Positions 34,210 through 42,954 of a stretch of DNA of 64,000 nucleotides are shown here, one piece after another; the stretch's first letter is position 1; each line of letters begins with the position of its first letter. The stretch comes from an uncultured Lachnospiraceae bacterium (GTDB taxonomy: Bacteria > Bacillota > Clostridia > Lachnospirales > Lachnospiraceae): NCBI GenBank assembly GCA_910586025.1, contig CAJUIO010000007.1:5235-69234 (forward strand), read 5' to 3'. Under the pieces are notes generated by a model. The model was not told the origin of the DNA. It worked only from the letters and a program-made list of their open reading frames with translations, and did not search any database. The translations under genes and the position numbers were made by a program.

Positions 34210-35574
34210 ATGGGTACTGATATGCGGCGTATAAAATTGCTGGGCAGGCTCACTTATGTGCGTATCATCGCACTGGGTTATCTGCTTGTCATTATAGCGG
34301 GCACTCTGCTGCTCTTACTGCCGGGTGCCACAAGAGAGGGCTGTGAGACAGACCTTCTGACGGCCCTTTTCACGGCAACGACCTCAACCTGCGTGACAGG
34401 GCTTGTGGTGGTGGATACGGGAACACACTGGACGGCCCTTGGGCACTGCATTATTCTGGGGATGATACAGGTGGGAGGCCTGGGCTTTATGACCATGGGA
34501 ATGCTCCTTGCCATGTCTCTTCGAAAAAGGATTTCCCTCCGGACCAGAGGGCTTTTGCAGGAGAGCATGAACGGGCTTCAGATGGGAGGTATCGTGCGTC
34601 TGGTGCGCATGGTGCTCAAATACACGGCTTGGATCGAGCTCATCGGCGCGGCGCTCCTTGCCATACGGTTTGTCCCTCTTTTTGGTCCGGGAAGAGGAAT
34701 CCTTTACGGAATCTTTCATTCCGTCTCCGCGTTCTGCAACGCGGGCATTGACCTCATGGGCGGATATTCCGGGGAGTATTCCTCCTTTGTCAGCTTCTGC
34801 GGGGACATTCTGATCAATGTGGTGCTGATGGCGCTTGTGGTGGTCGGGGGAATCGGCTTTTTTGTGTGGGATGATCTGCGGAAAAACAGGCTTCGCTTCC
34901 GGAAATACAGCCTGCATACCAAGATGGCGCTGTTTATGACGGCCGCGCTTCTTGCGGGAGGAACCATCCTGTACTATATTTTTGAGAGGGATAACCTTCT
35001 TGCGGGAATGGGCGGTAAGGACATCATACTGGCATCCGCATTCAGCTCCGTGACGGCAAGGACGGCAGGTTTTAACACCATAGACACGGGAGCGCTTACC
35101 GGAGCGTCCAAGCTCCTTACCATGGTGCTCATGTTTATAGGGGGAAGCCCCGGCTCCACGGCGGGAGGCGTGAAGACCGTGACCATGATGGTGCTTCTGA
35201 TCTATGTCTGGTCCAATCTGCGGGCCAGCAAGGGAGTCAACATTTTTCACAGGAGGATGGATGACGACGTGATACGAAAGGCCAGCAACGTGGTGATGAT
35301 CAGTGCGCTGATGGCGGTGTCTGCAGTGATTTTCATCTGCTATCTCCAGCCTTACCTTCCCGTGGAGGATGTGATGTTTGAGGTGTTTTCCGCAATCGGA
35401 ACCGTGGGAATGTCCACCGGCCTTACCAGGGAGCTGGGCATGGGATCCAGGATCGTGATCATCCTTCTCATGTACTGCGGGAGAATCGGGAGCATGTCCT
35501 TTGCCCTGTCCTTTACGGAGCGCAAAAAGGTGGCTCCCGTACAGCTGCCGGTGGAAAAGATTATGATTGGCTAG
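34210..35574 (+). CDS. ktrB: Potassium uptake protein KtrB/TrkH
   Basis: A 454-residue K+ translocating subunit with eight membrane helices arranged as four pore repeats. The four selectivity-filter loops are visible: TSTCVTGL, FCNAGIDL, TARTAGFNT and GTVGMSTGL, each with the filter glycine. It works with the regulatory RCK subunit encoded directly after. The first ATG has only AAAGG touching it; the ATG at 34222 (MRRIKLLGRL) is a plausible alternative start. Ktr/Trk uptake maintains turgor and is often controlled by c-di-AMP. Confidence 0.92.
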   Translation: MGTDMRRIKLLGRLTYVRIIALGYLLVIIAGTLLLLLPGATREGCETDLLTALFTATTSTCVTGLVVVDTGTHWTALGHCIILGMIQVGGLGFMTMGMLLAMSLRKRISLRTRGLLQESMNGLQMGGIVRLVRMVLKYTAWIELIGAALLAIRFVPLFGPGRGILYGIFHSVSAFCNAGIDLMGGYSGEYSSFVSFCGDILINVVLMALVVVGGIGFFVWDDLRKNRLRFRKYSLHTKMALFMTAALLAGGTILYYIFERDNLLAGMGGKDIILASAFSSVTARTAGFNTIDTGALTGASKLLTMVLMFIGGSPGSTAGGVKTVTMMVLLIYVWSNLRASKGVNIFHRRMDDDVIRKASNVVMISALMAVSAVIFICYLQPYLPVEDVMFEVFSAIGTVGMSTGLTRELGMGSRIVIILLMYCGRIGSMSFALSFTERKKVAPVQLPVEKIMIG

Positions 35575-35620
35575 GCCGGCGGCCTGAGCCGTGTGTAACA
35601 GAAAGGAGTGTAACTGCAAA

Positions 35621-36298
35621 ATGAAATCCATATTAATAATAGGGCTTGGAAGGTTCGGCCAGCATCTGTGCAGGCAGATGGTGGAGCGCAAAAACGAGGT
35701 GATGGTCATCGACGTGAAGGAAGACAATGTGGAGGCTATGATGCCTATTGTGACCAGCGCCCAGATCGGGGACTGTACCAATGTGGAGGTATTGAAGAGC
35801 ATCGGGGTTGGCAACTTTGACATCTGCTTTGTGTGTATCGGGACGAATTTTCAGAGCAGTCTGGAAATCACCTCGCTGCTTAAGGAAAACGGGGCAAAAT
35901 ATGTGGTGAGCAAGGCCACCAGGGATATTCAGGCCAAGTTCCTGCTTCGCAACGGTGCGGACGAGGTGGTCTATCCGGACCGTGACATTGCGGAGAAAAC
36001 AGCGGTCCGTTACAGTGCGAACCACGTCTTTGACTATATAGAGTTCAATGACGAGTATTCCATCTTTGAGATTCCGGTAGCCGGGGAATGGGTGGGAAAG
36101 AGCATCAAGGAGGTGAATTTCCGGGCCAAATACCGGATCAGCATTCTGGGCCTTAAGAAGGGAGAGAACACAACCCTGATGCCCATGGCGGATCACGAGT
36201 TCGATGCCGGGGAGCATCTGATGGTTATTGGCAAGATGGACGATCTGGATAAGATTCTGAAAAAGTTTGACGATGGAAAAGTTAAGAAGAAGCGCTGA
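35621..36298 (+). CDS. ktrA: Ktr potassium system regulatory subunit KtrA
   Basis: A 225-residue cytoplasmic RCK protein that gates KtrB. The N-terminal Rossmann domain has IIGLGRFGQHL and an acidic end of beta-2 (VIDVKED); the C-terminal RCK_C domain starts near 140. Open codons upstream to 35591 lack a ribosome binding site, while GAAAGGAG precedes the ATG chosen here, though at 12 bases. It follows ktrB by 46 bp. The next gene overlaps its 3' end. Confidence 0.92.
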   Translation: MKSILIIGLGRFGQHLCRQMVERKNEVMVIDVKEDNVEAMMPIVTSAQIGDCTNVEVLKSIGVGNFDICFVCIGTNFQSSLEITSLLKENGAKYVVSKATRDIQAKFLLRNGADEVVYPDRDIAEKTAVRYSANHVFDYIEFNDEYSIFEIPVAGEWVGKSIKEVNFRAKYRISILGLKKGENTTLMPMADHEFDAGEHLMVIGKMDDLDKILKKFDDGKVKKKR

Positions 36299-36758
36299 GC
36301 GTCTGATTACGGATCTTTGGGAATACCGGTATGCGCTGATCGGACTTGCGCTCTATTATGTTTTCACCAGGCTTTTGAGAGTGCCGTTTTGTCCCATGCG
36401 CGCCCTCACCGGGTTTCCCTGTGCGGGCTGTGGTCTTACCAGGGCCTTTGTGGATCTGGCAGGCGGGAGGATTACGGAGGCTGCGGGGATGAACCCCATG
36501 GCCTTTCCGGTTGCCGTCCTTATGCTTTACTGTGCCTGGTTCCGCTATGGGAAGGGAATGAGGATTCCGGGGCTCTGGCCACTTCTCGGAGCCCTGGTGG
36601 CCGGTATGCTGATTTTTTACGGAGTGAGGATGTACCGGTTTTTTCCGGAACGGGTGCCGTATGTTTACACGAAAGGCAGCCTCCTGGAAAAGAGACTGCC
36701 CTGGTATGAGGATTGGGCGGATGAGGTGATCCGTTCTGCCGGGGAAATGCGCGGCTAA
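36273..36758 (+). CDS. DUF2752 membrane protein
   Basis: A 161-residue protein with the DUF2752 signature GFPCAGCGLTRAF after a short membrane helix, then two more hydrophobic helices (about 78-94 and 103-121). The paired cysteines in PCAGCG define this widespread family of unknown role. The ATG overlaps ktrA; the upstream TTG at 36267 is less likely. Only a weak ribosome binding site is visible, consistent with translational coupling. Confidence 0.75.
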   Translation: MEKLRRSAERLITDLWEYRYALIGLALYYVFTRLLRVPFCPMRALTGFPCAGCGLTRAFVDLAGGRITEAAGMNPMAFPVAVLMLYCAWFRYGKGMRIPGLWPLLGALVAGMLIFYGVRMYRFFPERVPYVYTKGSLLEKRLPWYEDWADEVIRSAGEMRG

Positions 36759-36803
36759 GGCACGCTCTCTTTGGAGGCCGGCGCAGCGGACCAAGGGGGT
36801 CTT

Positions 36804-37670
36804 TCAGCGTATGCGCATCCAGCGCCCGGACGAGCCGCAGGGAAGGATCAATCCGTTTGAGGAGACGGGCAGGCCGATCTCGTCCGCTTCCACGCATCCT
36901 CCGAGCTTTGGGGTGATCACCGTGTTCAGCATATAGGAGAGCACTGCGCTCTGCAGGCCCGTGGTGTAGGAATTGATGAGAAAGAACCGTGCGTCCTTTG
37001 CAAGGAGCTGTGCGGTCAGCTGGATAAAGGGAAAAACATGATCCTCCAGCTTCCAGATTTCTCCCTTTGGCCCTCTCCCGTAGGAGGGCGGGTCCATGAT
37101 AATGCCGTCGTAGGTATTGCCCCTTCGGATCTCGCGCTCCACAAATTTCACGCAGTCGTCCACCAGATAGCGGATGGGGGCATCCGAAAGGCCGGAGGAA
37201 GCGGCGTTTTCCTTTGCCCAGGTGACCATGCCTTTGGAGGCGTCCACATGGGTGACGCAGGCTCCCGCTTTTGCGGCCGCAAGAGTCGCACCGCCGGTGT
37301 AGGCGAACAGATTCAGGATTTTCAGGGAGCGTTCTGCGTTTTTGATGAGGGAGGAAAACCAGTCCCAGTTAACGGCCTGTTCCGGAAAGAGTCCGGTGTG
37401 CTTGAAGCTGAAGGGCTTTAGGCGGAAGGTGAGATCCCGGTAACGGATGCTCCATTCCTGGGGAAGGTCAAAGAACTCCCATTCTCCGCCGCCCTTGCTG
37501 CTTCTGTGATAATGACCGTTTGGCCTTTGCCACTGCCTGCACTCCTTTGGCGTCTTCCAGATCACCTGGGGGTCGGGCCGAAGGAGAATGTATTTTCCCC
37601 AACGCTCCAGCTTTTCCCCTTCCGAGGTATCTATCACTTCATAGTCCTTCCAACCGTCTGCTGTCCACAT
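36804..37670 (-). CDS. Class I SAM-dependent methyltransferase
   Basis: A 288-residue methyltransferase in the RlmI/COG1092 group. The SAM-binding motif is LNLFAYTGGATLAAAKAGA, an acidic motif II follows (VTHVDAS), and the catalytic-type motif is MDPPSYG. The N-terminal 80 residues (IWKTPKECRQWQRPNG) differ from the PUA domain of RlmI. An rRNA or other nucleic acid substrate is likely but not shown. The start at MWTADGW follows AAAGGATAACATT; the longer frame to 37718 has no such site. Confidence 0.8.
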   Translation of the reverse strand: MWTADGWKDYEVIDTSEGEKLERWGKYILLRPDPQVIWKTPKECRQWQRPNGHYHRSSKGGGEWEFFDLPQEWSIRYRDLTFRLKPFSFKHTGLFPEQAVNWDWFSSLIKNAERSLKILNLFAYTGGATLAAAKAGACVTHVDASKGMVTWAKENAASSGLSDAPIRYLVDDCVKFVEREIRRGNTYDGIIMDPPSYGRGPKGEIWKLEDHVFPFIQLTAQLLAKDARFFLINSYTTGLQSAVLSYMLNTVITPKLGGCVEADEIGLPVSSNGLILPCGSSGRWMRIR

Positions 37671-37777
37671 AATGTTATCCTTTCCATATATTAATATAAT
37701 AGGATTCGCTGAGCCCATAAGTCATGACCTATTTTATCATCTGACGGATGGAACCGCCATACTTTTCTGAACTTTTG

Positions 37778-37806
37778 TTTACAGCCCGGGGCGGGAATGA
37801 TAAAAT
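37778..37806 (+). promoter_or_regulatory. Promoter of the ASKHA/proB region
   Basis: TTTACA (37778-37783), a 17-bp GC-rich spacer and TAAAAT (37801-37806). Confidence 0.65.
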
Positions 37807-37876
37807 AGAGGCGAAACGGACAAAACAGAGGGCGTACTGTTCAAACAGGAGACAGGGAGCTTGTGGAAGCGATTGT

Positions 37877-39259
37877 ATGAAAAATAAAAAATGTATGGGA
37901 TGCCGGAAAGAGAGCTGCGACGGCTGCAGCCTGAGCCCGGCGGTAAAAATAAAAACGAGCAAGGAGACAGTGGGAGAAGGGTTTTTCCTCCCGGAGGATG
38001 AGGGGCTTTCCGGCCTTGGCATTGCCTTTGACGTGGGAACCACCACCATTGCGGCCATGCTCTGGGATCTGAAGGAGAGAAGGCAGCTTGCGGTGCGCAG
38101 CAGTGTAAATCCACAGAGAGCTGCCGGGAGCGACGTGATCAGCCGGATCGCATATGCCGGGAAAAGCCGGGAAAACGCGCGTCACCTGCAGGACCTTCTG
38201 GTAAGAAAGATGGATGAGCTTGCCCGGGATATGACGCAGCTTCCGGTAAGCAGGGTGAGCGTGGTGGGAAACACGGCCATGTGCGAGATCCTTCTGGGCC
38301 TTTCCCTGGAAGGGCTTTCCGGGGCACCTTTTCATAAGGAATACAGGGGTACTGCGGAAAGAAGGGGAAGCGAGCTTGGCTTTTCGTTCCTTGCCGGGGC
38401 GCAGGTTCTGGTGCTGCCATCCATAGAAGGCTATGTGGGAGCGGACGCTCTGGCTGTGTATACCTGGGTGAGGCATCAGGATGGGAGAAGCAATGTACTG
38501 GCGGTGGACATCGGAACCAACGGAGAGGTTCTGCTGTTAGGACAAAAAAATATATACGCCTGTTCCACAGCCGCAGGACCCGCCCTGGAGGGGGCTGCCG
38601 TAAGGCAGGGAATGGGCGCAGTGCCCGGTGCGGTGGAGAGTGTCGCGCTTTCGGGAAGCTTTCCAAGACAGGATCTTTTCTGCCGCACGATCGGCGACGC
38701 TCCCCCAAAGGGAATCTGCGGCTCCGGTCTGGTGGATGCCCTGGCAGTCCTTGCAAAAGCAAGGGTAATAGATGCGGGCGGCTATCTGCCTGATGCCGGA
38801 GAAGCCAGGAAAAGAGGAGCTCCGGAGCTGATCTGCAGAAGGCTTGACGCGCACGAGGGAGAAAACAGAATACTACTCACGAACCCGGAGCACCCTGTCT
38901 TTTTGACTGCGGGAGATATCCGGCAGCTTCAGCTGGCAAAGGGAGCGGTTCGGGCGGGAATAGAGGTTCTTCTTGACAGAGAGGGAATACGGGGGGAAGA
39001 CCTGGAACACATTTATCTTGCGGGAGCCTTTGGGAGCTATATCAACATACAGAGCGCTCTGGCGGTGGGCCTGCTTCCGAAGGTGCCCGCGGAGCGGATC
39101 ACGCACACGGGAAACTGTGCCGGACAGGGAGCGGTCATGGCGCTGTTTTCGCAGCGGGTGGTAAAGGAAATGGAGGAGGAGGCCTTTGGCATTTCCCATG
39201 TGGAGCTTGCCGGGCAGGAGCTGTTTCAGGAGCTTTTTGTGCGTTATATGGGATTCTAG
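37877..39259 (+). CDS. ASKHA/DUF4445 protein, RACo-like without ferredoxin
   Basis: A 460-residue ATPase-fold protein. An N-terminal Cys cluster C-x2-C-x4-C-x2-C (CMGCRKESCDGC, residues 6-17) replaces the [2Fe-2S] ferredoxin domain of corrinoid-activating RACo proteins. An ASKHA fold follows: phosphate-1 motif FDVGTTTIAAML, VDIGTNGEVLL, GICGSGLVDAL and LAGAFGSYI. RACo-type proteins reductively activate corrinoid methyltransferases using ATP. No corrinoid protein is adjacent. No ATG with a classic site is present; GGAAG lies 8 bases upstream of this one. Confidence 0.8.
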   Translation: MKNKKCMGCRKESCDGCSLSPAVKIKTSKETVGEGFFLPEDEGLSGLGIAFDVGTTTIAAMLWDLKERRQLAVRSSVNPQRAAGSDVISRIAYAGKSRENARHLQDLLVRKMDELARDMTQLPVSRVSVVGNTAMCEILLGLSLEGLSGAPFHKEYRGTAERRGSELGFSFLAGAQVLVLPSIEGYVGADALAVYTWVRHQDGRSNVLAVDIGTNGEVLLLGQKNIYACSTAAGPALEGAAVRQGMGAVPGAVESVALSGSFPRQDLFCRTIGDAPPKGICGSGLVDALAVLAKARVIDAGGYLPDAGEARKRGAPELICRRLDAHEGENRILLTNPEHPVFLTAGDIRQLQLAKGAVRAGIEVLLDREGIRGEDLEHIYLAGAFGSYINIQSALAVGLLPKVPAERITHTGNCAGQGAVMALFSQRVVKEMEEEAFGISHVELAGQELFQELFVRYMGF

Positions 39260-39282
39260 AATACGAAAGGAAGAATCATGAT

Positions 39283-40083
39283 ATGGACAGAGATTTTTTG
39301 CGGCACAAAAGAAGGATTGTCATTAAAATAGGAACCTCTACGATCACGCATATGAATACGGAAAATCTGAACCTGGAGAAGCTGGAGAGGTTCGCAAGGG
39401 TTCTCACGGACATCCGCAACCGGGACAAGGAGGTTGTTGTTGTGTCCTCCGGAGCGATCGGAGCGGGGAGAAAGGCTCTTGGAATCAAGGGGAGGCCTTC
39501 CACCCTTTCCGTGAAGCAGGCCTGTGCGGCGGTCGGGCAGGCGAGACTGATGATGATTTATCAAAAGCTGTTTGCGGAGTACAATCAGACCATCGCCCAG
39601 ATCCTCATCACAAAGAGGATCATGCTCAACGAGATCAGCAGGTTCAATGCACAGAACACGTTTCAGGAGCTTTTCCGCATGGGGGTAATTCCCATCGTGA
39701 ACGAAAATGACCCGATCTCCACGGATCAGATTCAGGAGGAAAACTTTGGCGACAATGACACCCTGTCAGCCAATGTGGCGGAGCTTGTGGGAGCGGATCT
39801 CCTGATCCTGCTCTCTGACATTGACGGGCTCTACACGGATGATCCCAGAAACAATAAGGATGCCGGTTTTATCAGCTATGTGAAGAGCATAGATGAGAGG
39901 CTTGAGGCCATGGCAAAGGGAGCGGACACATCCCTTGGAACAGGTGGAATGACCACCAAGATTGCTGCGGCAAGAATTGCCGCGGCAGCCGGAGTGGACA
40001 TGGTCATAGCAAACGGCGATAAGGTAAGCAACATCAGCCGGATCTTAAACGGCGACGAGATCGGAACACTGTTTAGAGCCTAG
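39283..40083 (+). CDS. proB: Glutamate 5-kinase
   Basis: First enzyme of proline synthesis: phosphorylates L-glutamate with ATP. The amino-acid kinase fold is complete: VIKIGTSTI (phosphate loop), VVSSGAIGAG, PIVNENDPIS, FGDNDTLSANVA and GTGGMTTKIAAA. It is 266 residues because the C-terminal PUA domain of E. coli ProB is absent, as in many clostridia. GAAAGG precedes the start. proA is not in the window, so the pathway genes are split. Confidence 0.95.
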   Translation: MDRDFLRHKRRIVIKIGTSTITHMNTENLNLEKLERFARVLTDIRNRDKEVVVVSSGAIGAGRKALGIKGRPSTLSVKQACAAVGQARLMMIYQKLFAEYNQTIAQILITKRIMLNEISRFNAQNTFQELFRMGVIPIVNENDPISTDQIQEENFGDNDTLSANVAELVGADLLILLSDIDGLYTDDPRNNKDAGFISYVKSIDERLEAMAKGADTSLGTGGMTTKIAAARIAAAAGVDMVIANGDKVSNISRILNGDEIGTLFRA

Positions 40084-40148
40084 GATACCCTGCGTGTAAA
40101 CAGCGGTAATTATTGTGGATTATACCAGCCGGAAAAGGAGGAAAACAC

Positions 40149-41399
40149 ATGCCCCATATAACACCGTTCAGAAGCATACGTCCCAATCCCATCCTGGCCT
40201 CCAGGATTGCGGCGCTGCCCTATGATGTGTACAGCAGAAAAGAAGCTCTTGAGGAGGTTTGCAGACAGCCGCGCTCCTTTCTTCGGATTGACAGGGCGGA
40301 AACCCAGCTTCCGGAGAACGTGGATCTTTATGATGAGAGAGTCTATCAAAAGGCCAGAGAGCTTCTGGAAATTTCACTTGCAGACGGCAGCTTTATTATG
40401 GAAGAAAAGCCCTATTACTATATTTATGAGCTTACCATGAACGGCCGCTCCCAGACCGGGATTGCGGCCTGCTCCTCTATAGACGATTATATTAACGGGG
40501 TCATCCGCAAGCATGAAAACACAAGACAGGACAAGGAGCTTGACAGGATCCGCCACGTGGATGTGACAAATGCCAATACGGGACCTATTTTTCTGGCTTA
40601 CCGCTCCAGAGACGAGATCAACGAGATCGTGAACGGGCAGAAAAGGCGGACTCCCCTCTACGATTTTATCTCCGGGGACGGGATCGGGCACAGGGTATGG
40701 CGCATTGAATGCGGCGAAATCATTCAGCGGCTCCATGGCCTTTTTGAGGAGATTCCCTGCACGTATATTGCGGACGGCCATCACAGATGCGCTTCCGCGG
40801 TAAAGGTGGGATTAAAACGCCGCAGGGAGAATCCGGGGTACACGGGAGAGGAGGAGTTTAACCGATTCCTTTCCGTTCTGTTTCCGGACGATCAGCTTCA
40901 GATCCTTCCTTATAACAGAGTGGTAAAGGATTTAAACGGTCATACACAGGAAGAGCTCCTGCGGGCGGTGGAAAAAGCCGGATTCCGTATTTCCGGACCG
41001 GAAAAGGAGAGCGTATCTCCCGGGGAAAAGGGTTCCTTCGGGATGTTTCTCGGAGGAAAATGGTATCTTCTCTCCGCATGTGATTTTCTGAAAAGCGATG
41101 ATCCGGTGAAGGGGCTTGATGTGTCGATCCTGCAGGATCACCTGTTAGGACCCGTGCTTGGAATCGGCGATCCTAGGACGGATGACAGGATTGATTTTGT
41201 GGGCGGCATCCGGGGACTTTGCGAACTGGAGCGCAGAGTGTCTGAGGATATGGAGATCGCCTTCTCCATGTACCCCACCTCCATCTGCGAGCTTCTGCGG
41301 GTTGCGGATGCAGGAATGCTTATGCCTCCCAAATCCACCTGGTTTGAGCCAAAGCTGCGCAGCGGCCTGTTTATTCACAGCCTCGAGGGGCAGCGGTAA
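40149..41399 (+). CDS. DUF1015 family protein
   Basis: A 416-residue protein of the DUF1015 family (ALPYDVYSRKEA, HVDVTNANTGPIFLAYRSRD, YIADGHHRCASAVKV). The conserved ADGHHR segment suggests a nucleotide- or metal-binding site. Members occur near amino-acid and sugar-acid genes but have no established activity. The ATG is preceded by AAAAGGAGGAAAACAC. It is probably cotranscribed with proB, 65 bp upstream. Confidence 0.85.
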   Translation: MPHITPFRSIRPNPILASRIAALPYDVYSRKEALEEVCRQPRSFLRIDRAETQLPENVDLYDERVYQKARELLEISLADGSFIMEEKPYYYIYELTMNGRSQTGIAACSSIDDYINGVIRKHENTRQDKELDRIRHVDVTNANTGPIFLAYRSRDEINEIVNGQKRRTPLYDFISGDGIGHRVWRIECGEIIQRLHGLFEEIPCTYIADGHHRCASAVKVGLKRRRENPGYTGEEEFNRFLSVLFPDDQLQILPYNRVVKDLNGHTQEELLRAVEKAGFRISGPEKESVSPGEKGSFGMFLGGKWYLLSACDFLKSDDPVKGLDVSILQDHLLGPVLGIGDPRTDDRIDFVGGIRGLCELERRVSEDMEIAFSMYPTSICELLRVADAGMLMPPKSTWFEPKLRSGLFIHSLEGQR

Positions 41400-41503
41400 G
41401 CAGATTTTTCTCACGGAGCCTGCGACTGTCCTGTAAAAATTCGGCCTGCGCAGGCTGTCTGCGGGAAAAATGAAATATTTAATAAAAATTTTATATTTAC
41501 CTC

Positions 41504-41532
41504 TTGCACAAATGAAAATCATCCTGTATACT
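41504..41532 (+). promoter_or_regulatory. S10 operon promoter
   Basis: TTGCAC (41504-41509), an exact 17-bp spacer and TATACT (41527-41532), preceded by an A/T-rich UP-like region (41468-41500). It should start a leader of about 295 nt. Confidence 0.8.
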
Positions 41533-41539
41533 ATCAATT

Positions 41540-41834
41540 GCTGTGGCATGATAGCTGTGAAGCGCGAGGTTGCTGCGGTGCCGCAAGGCATTGCAGGTTT
41601 TCCGTGGAGCGAATGTCAAGAAGGCCGGTTTCCGGTCAAAGAACCTGACGGCAAGTCACTGTACAAACATAAGTCTGTCGGATGAGACAGAGACACGTGT
41701 GTTAAGAATGTATCTGCGCAAACCGCTTCTGCGGTCTTTTATATGGCAGGACAGGACACACACGGAGGAGTGTACAGTCACCGCTTGTCGTACTTAGAAC
41801 AATCGAAAAGTGCGAAAAGGAGGCGACTTTTTTT
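41540..41834 (+). ncRNA. S10 operon mRNA leader (ribosomal protein leader)
   Basis: A long non-coding leader rich in hairpins: TGCGG-TG-CCGCA (41574-41585), GGCCGG-TTT-CCGGTC (41623-41637), CTGTC/GACAG (about 41672-41688), ACCGC-TTCT-GCGGT (41722-41735) and AAAAGT/ACTTTT around the Shine-Dalgarno. Long leaders before S10 are known sites of autogenous control in bacteria, and a clostridial S10 leader class has been proposed; the match is inferred from position and folding potential only. Confidence 0.55.
41722..41741 (+). terminator. Possible attenuator in the S10 leader
   Basis: A 5-bp GC stem ACCGC/GCGGT with a TTCT loop followed by CTTTTAT, located about 100 nt before rpsJ. The short stem makes it weak, which would suit a conditional terminator. 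Confidence 0.4.
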
Positions 41835-42152
41835 ATGGCAAGTCAAGTAATGAGAATCACACTCAAGGCTTATGATCATCAGCTGGTTGATGCATCTGCC
41901 AAAAAAATCATCGAAACAGTCAAGAAGAATGGATCACAGGTAAGCGGACCGGTGCCCCTTCCCACTAAGAAGGAAGTTGTTACTATCCTGAGGGCAGTCC
42001 ACAAATACAAGGATTCCAGAGAGCAGTTCGAACAGAGAACTCACAAGAGACTGATTGATATCATCACACCCACACCCAAGACCGTGGATGCTCTGCAGAG
42101 ACTGGAGATGCCTGCGGGCGTGTATATTGATATCAAAATGAAAACCAAGTAA
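41835..42152 (+). CDS. rpsJ: Ribosomal protein uS10
   Basis: 30S head protein of 105 residues, also the NusG/NusE antitermination partner (NusE). The Ser/Thr-rich DNA- and RNA-contact loop (VSGPVPLPTKKEVVTILR) and the final TPKTVDALQRLEMPAGVYIDIK are typical. AAGGAGG lies 11 bases upstream inside a possible hairpin. First gene of the S10 cluster. Confidence 0.98.
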   Translation: MASQVMRITLKAYDHQLVDASAKKIIETVKKNGSQVSGPVPLPTKKEVVTILRAVHKYKDSREQFEQRTHKRLIDIITPTPKTVDALQRLEMPAGVYIDIKMKTK

Positions 42153-42240
42153 AGACCATCCGGACCGGATGGAACACAAAGACCCCTATCGCTAGAATGG
42201 CCCGAGAGAGGCCCGCTGTAGGATCAAATGGAGGTAAGAA

Positions 42241-42924
42241 ATGAAAAAAGGTATTTTAGCTATCAAAGTCGGAATGACTCAGATCTTCAACGAGGATGGA
42301 ACTCTTGTTCCCGTAACCGTGCTTCAGGCCGGCCCCTGCGTGGTGACACAGATCAAGACCGTGGAGAACGACGGTTACAGCGCAGTGCAGGTTGGATTTG
42401 TAGACAAGAAGGAAAGAATTGTCAACAAGGACAAGGCAGGAAAGAAGGTAGTAATTCACAGACACGGCGTTGGCAAGGCTATGAAGGGACATTTTCAGAA
42501 GGCGGGAAGCTCCTGCAAGAGATATGTCAGAGAATTCAAGTTTGACAATGCGCAGGATTATGCACTTGGAAATGAAATCAAGGTTGATATGTTTGCAGCC
42601 GGCGACAAGATTGACGCATCCGCTATTTCCAAAGGAAAGGGTTTCCAGGGTGCGATCAAGAGACACGGACAGCACAGAGGTCCCATGACACATGGTTCCA
42701 AATTCCATCGTCATCAGGGTTCTAACGGTGCGTGCTCCTCACCGAGCCGTGTGTTCAAAGGCAAAGGAATGCCCGGTCATATGGGCTGTGTAAAGGTTAC
42801 GGTTCAGAACCTTGAGGTAATAAGGACTGATGTTGAGAACAACCTGCTCCTTGTAAAGGGTGCGGTACCCGGACCTAAAAAAGGCTTAGTGACAATCAAA
42901 GAAACTGTAAAGGCTATAGGATAA
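42241..42924 (+). CDS. rplC: Ribosomal protein uL3
   Basis: 50S protein of 227 residues that nucleates assembly of 23S rRNA near the peptidyl transferase centre. The start (KKGILAIKVGMTQIF) and the central loop (GPMTHGSKFHRHQGSNGACS) are typical. The ribosome binding site is GGAGGTAAGAA. The 88-bp gap to rpsJ carries a CCATCCGG/CCGGATGG inverted repeat. Confidence 0.98.
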   Translation: MKKGILAIKVGMTQIFNEDGTLVPVTVLQAGPCVVTQIKTVENDGYSAVQVGFVDKKERIVNKDKAGKKVVIHRHGVGKAMKGHFQKAGSSCKRYVREFKFDNAQDYALGNEIKVDMFAAGDKIDASAISKGKGFQGAIKRHGQHRGPMTHGSKFHRHQGSNGACSSPSRVFKGKGMPGHMGCVKVTVQNLEVIRTDVENNLLLVKGAVPGPKKGLVTIKETVKAIG

Positions 42925-42954
42925 TAAAGCCTTAGCGAAAGGAGGACCATTCAG

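Noticed and set aside
34384..35823. A 479-codon minus-strand frame opposite ktrB
   Set aside because: It spans ktrB and the start of ktrA, both unmistakable, and its product is His/Gly/Lys-rich shadow sequence.
41444..41455. 12-bp palindrome GCCTGCGCAGGC after the DUF1015 gene
   Set aside because: No T run follows and the stem would have no loop, so I could not support it as a terminator or operator.
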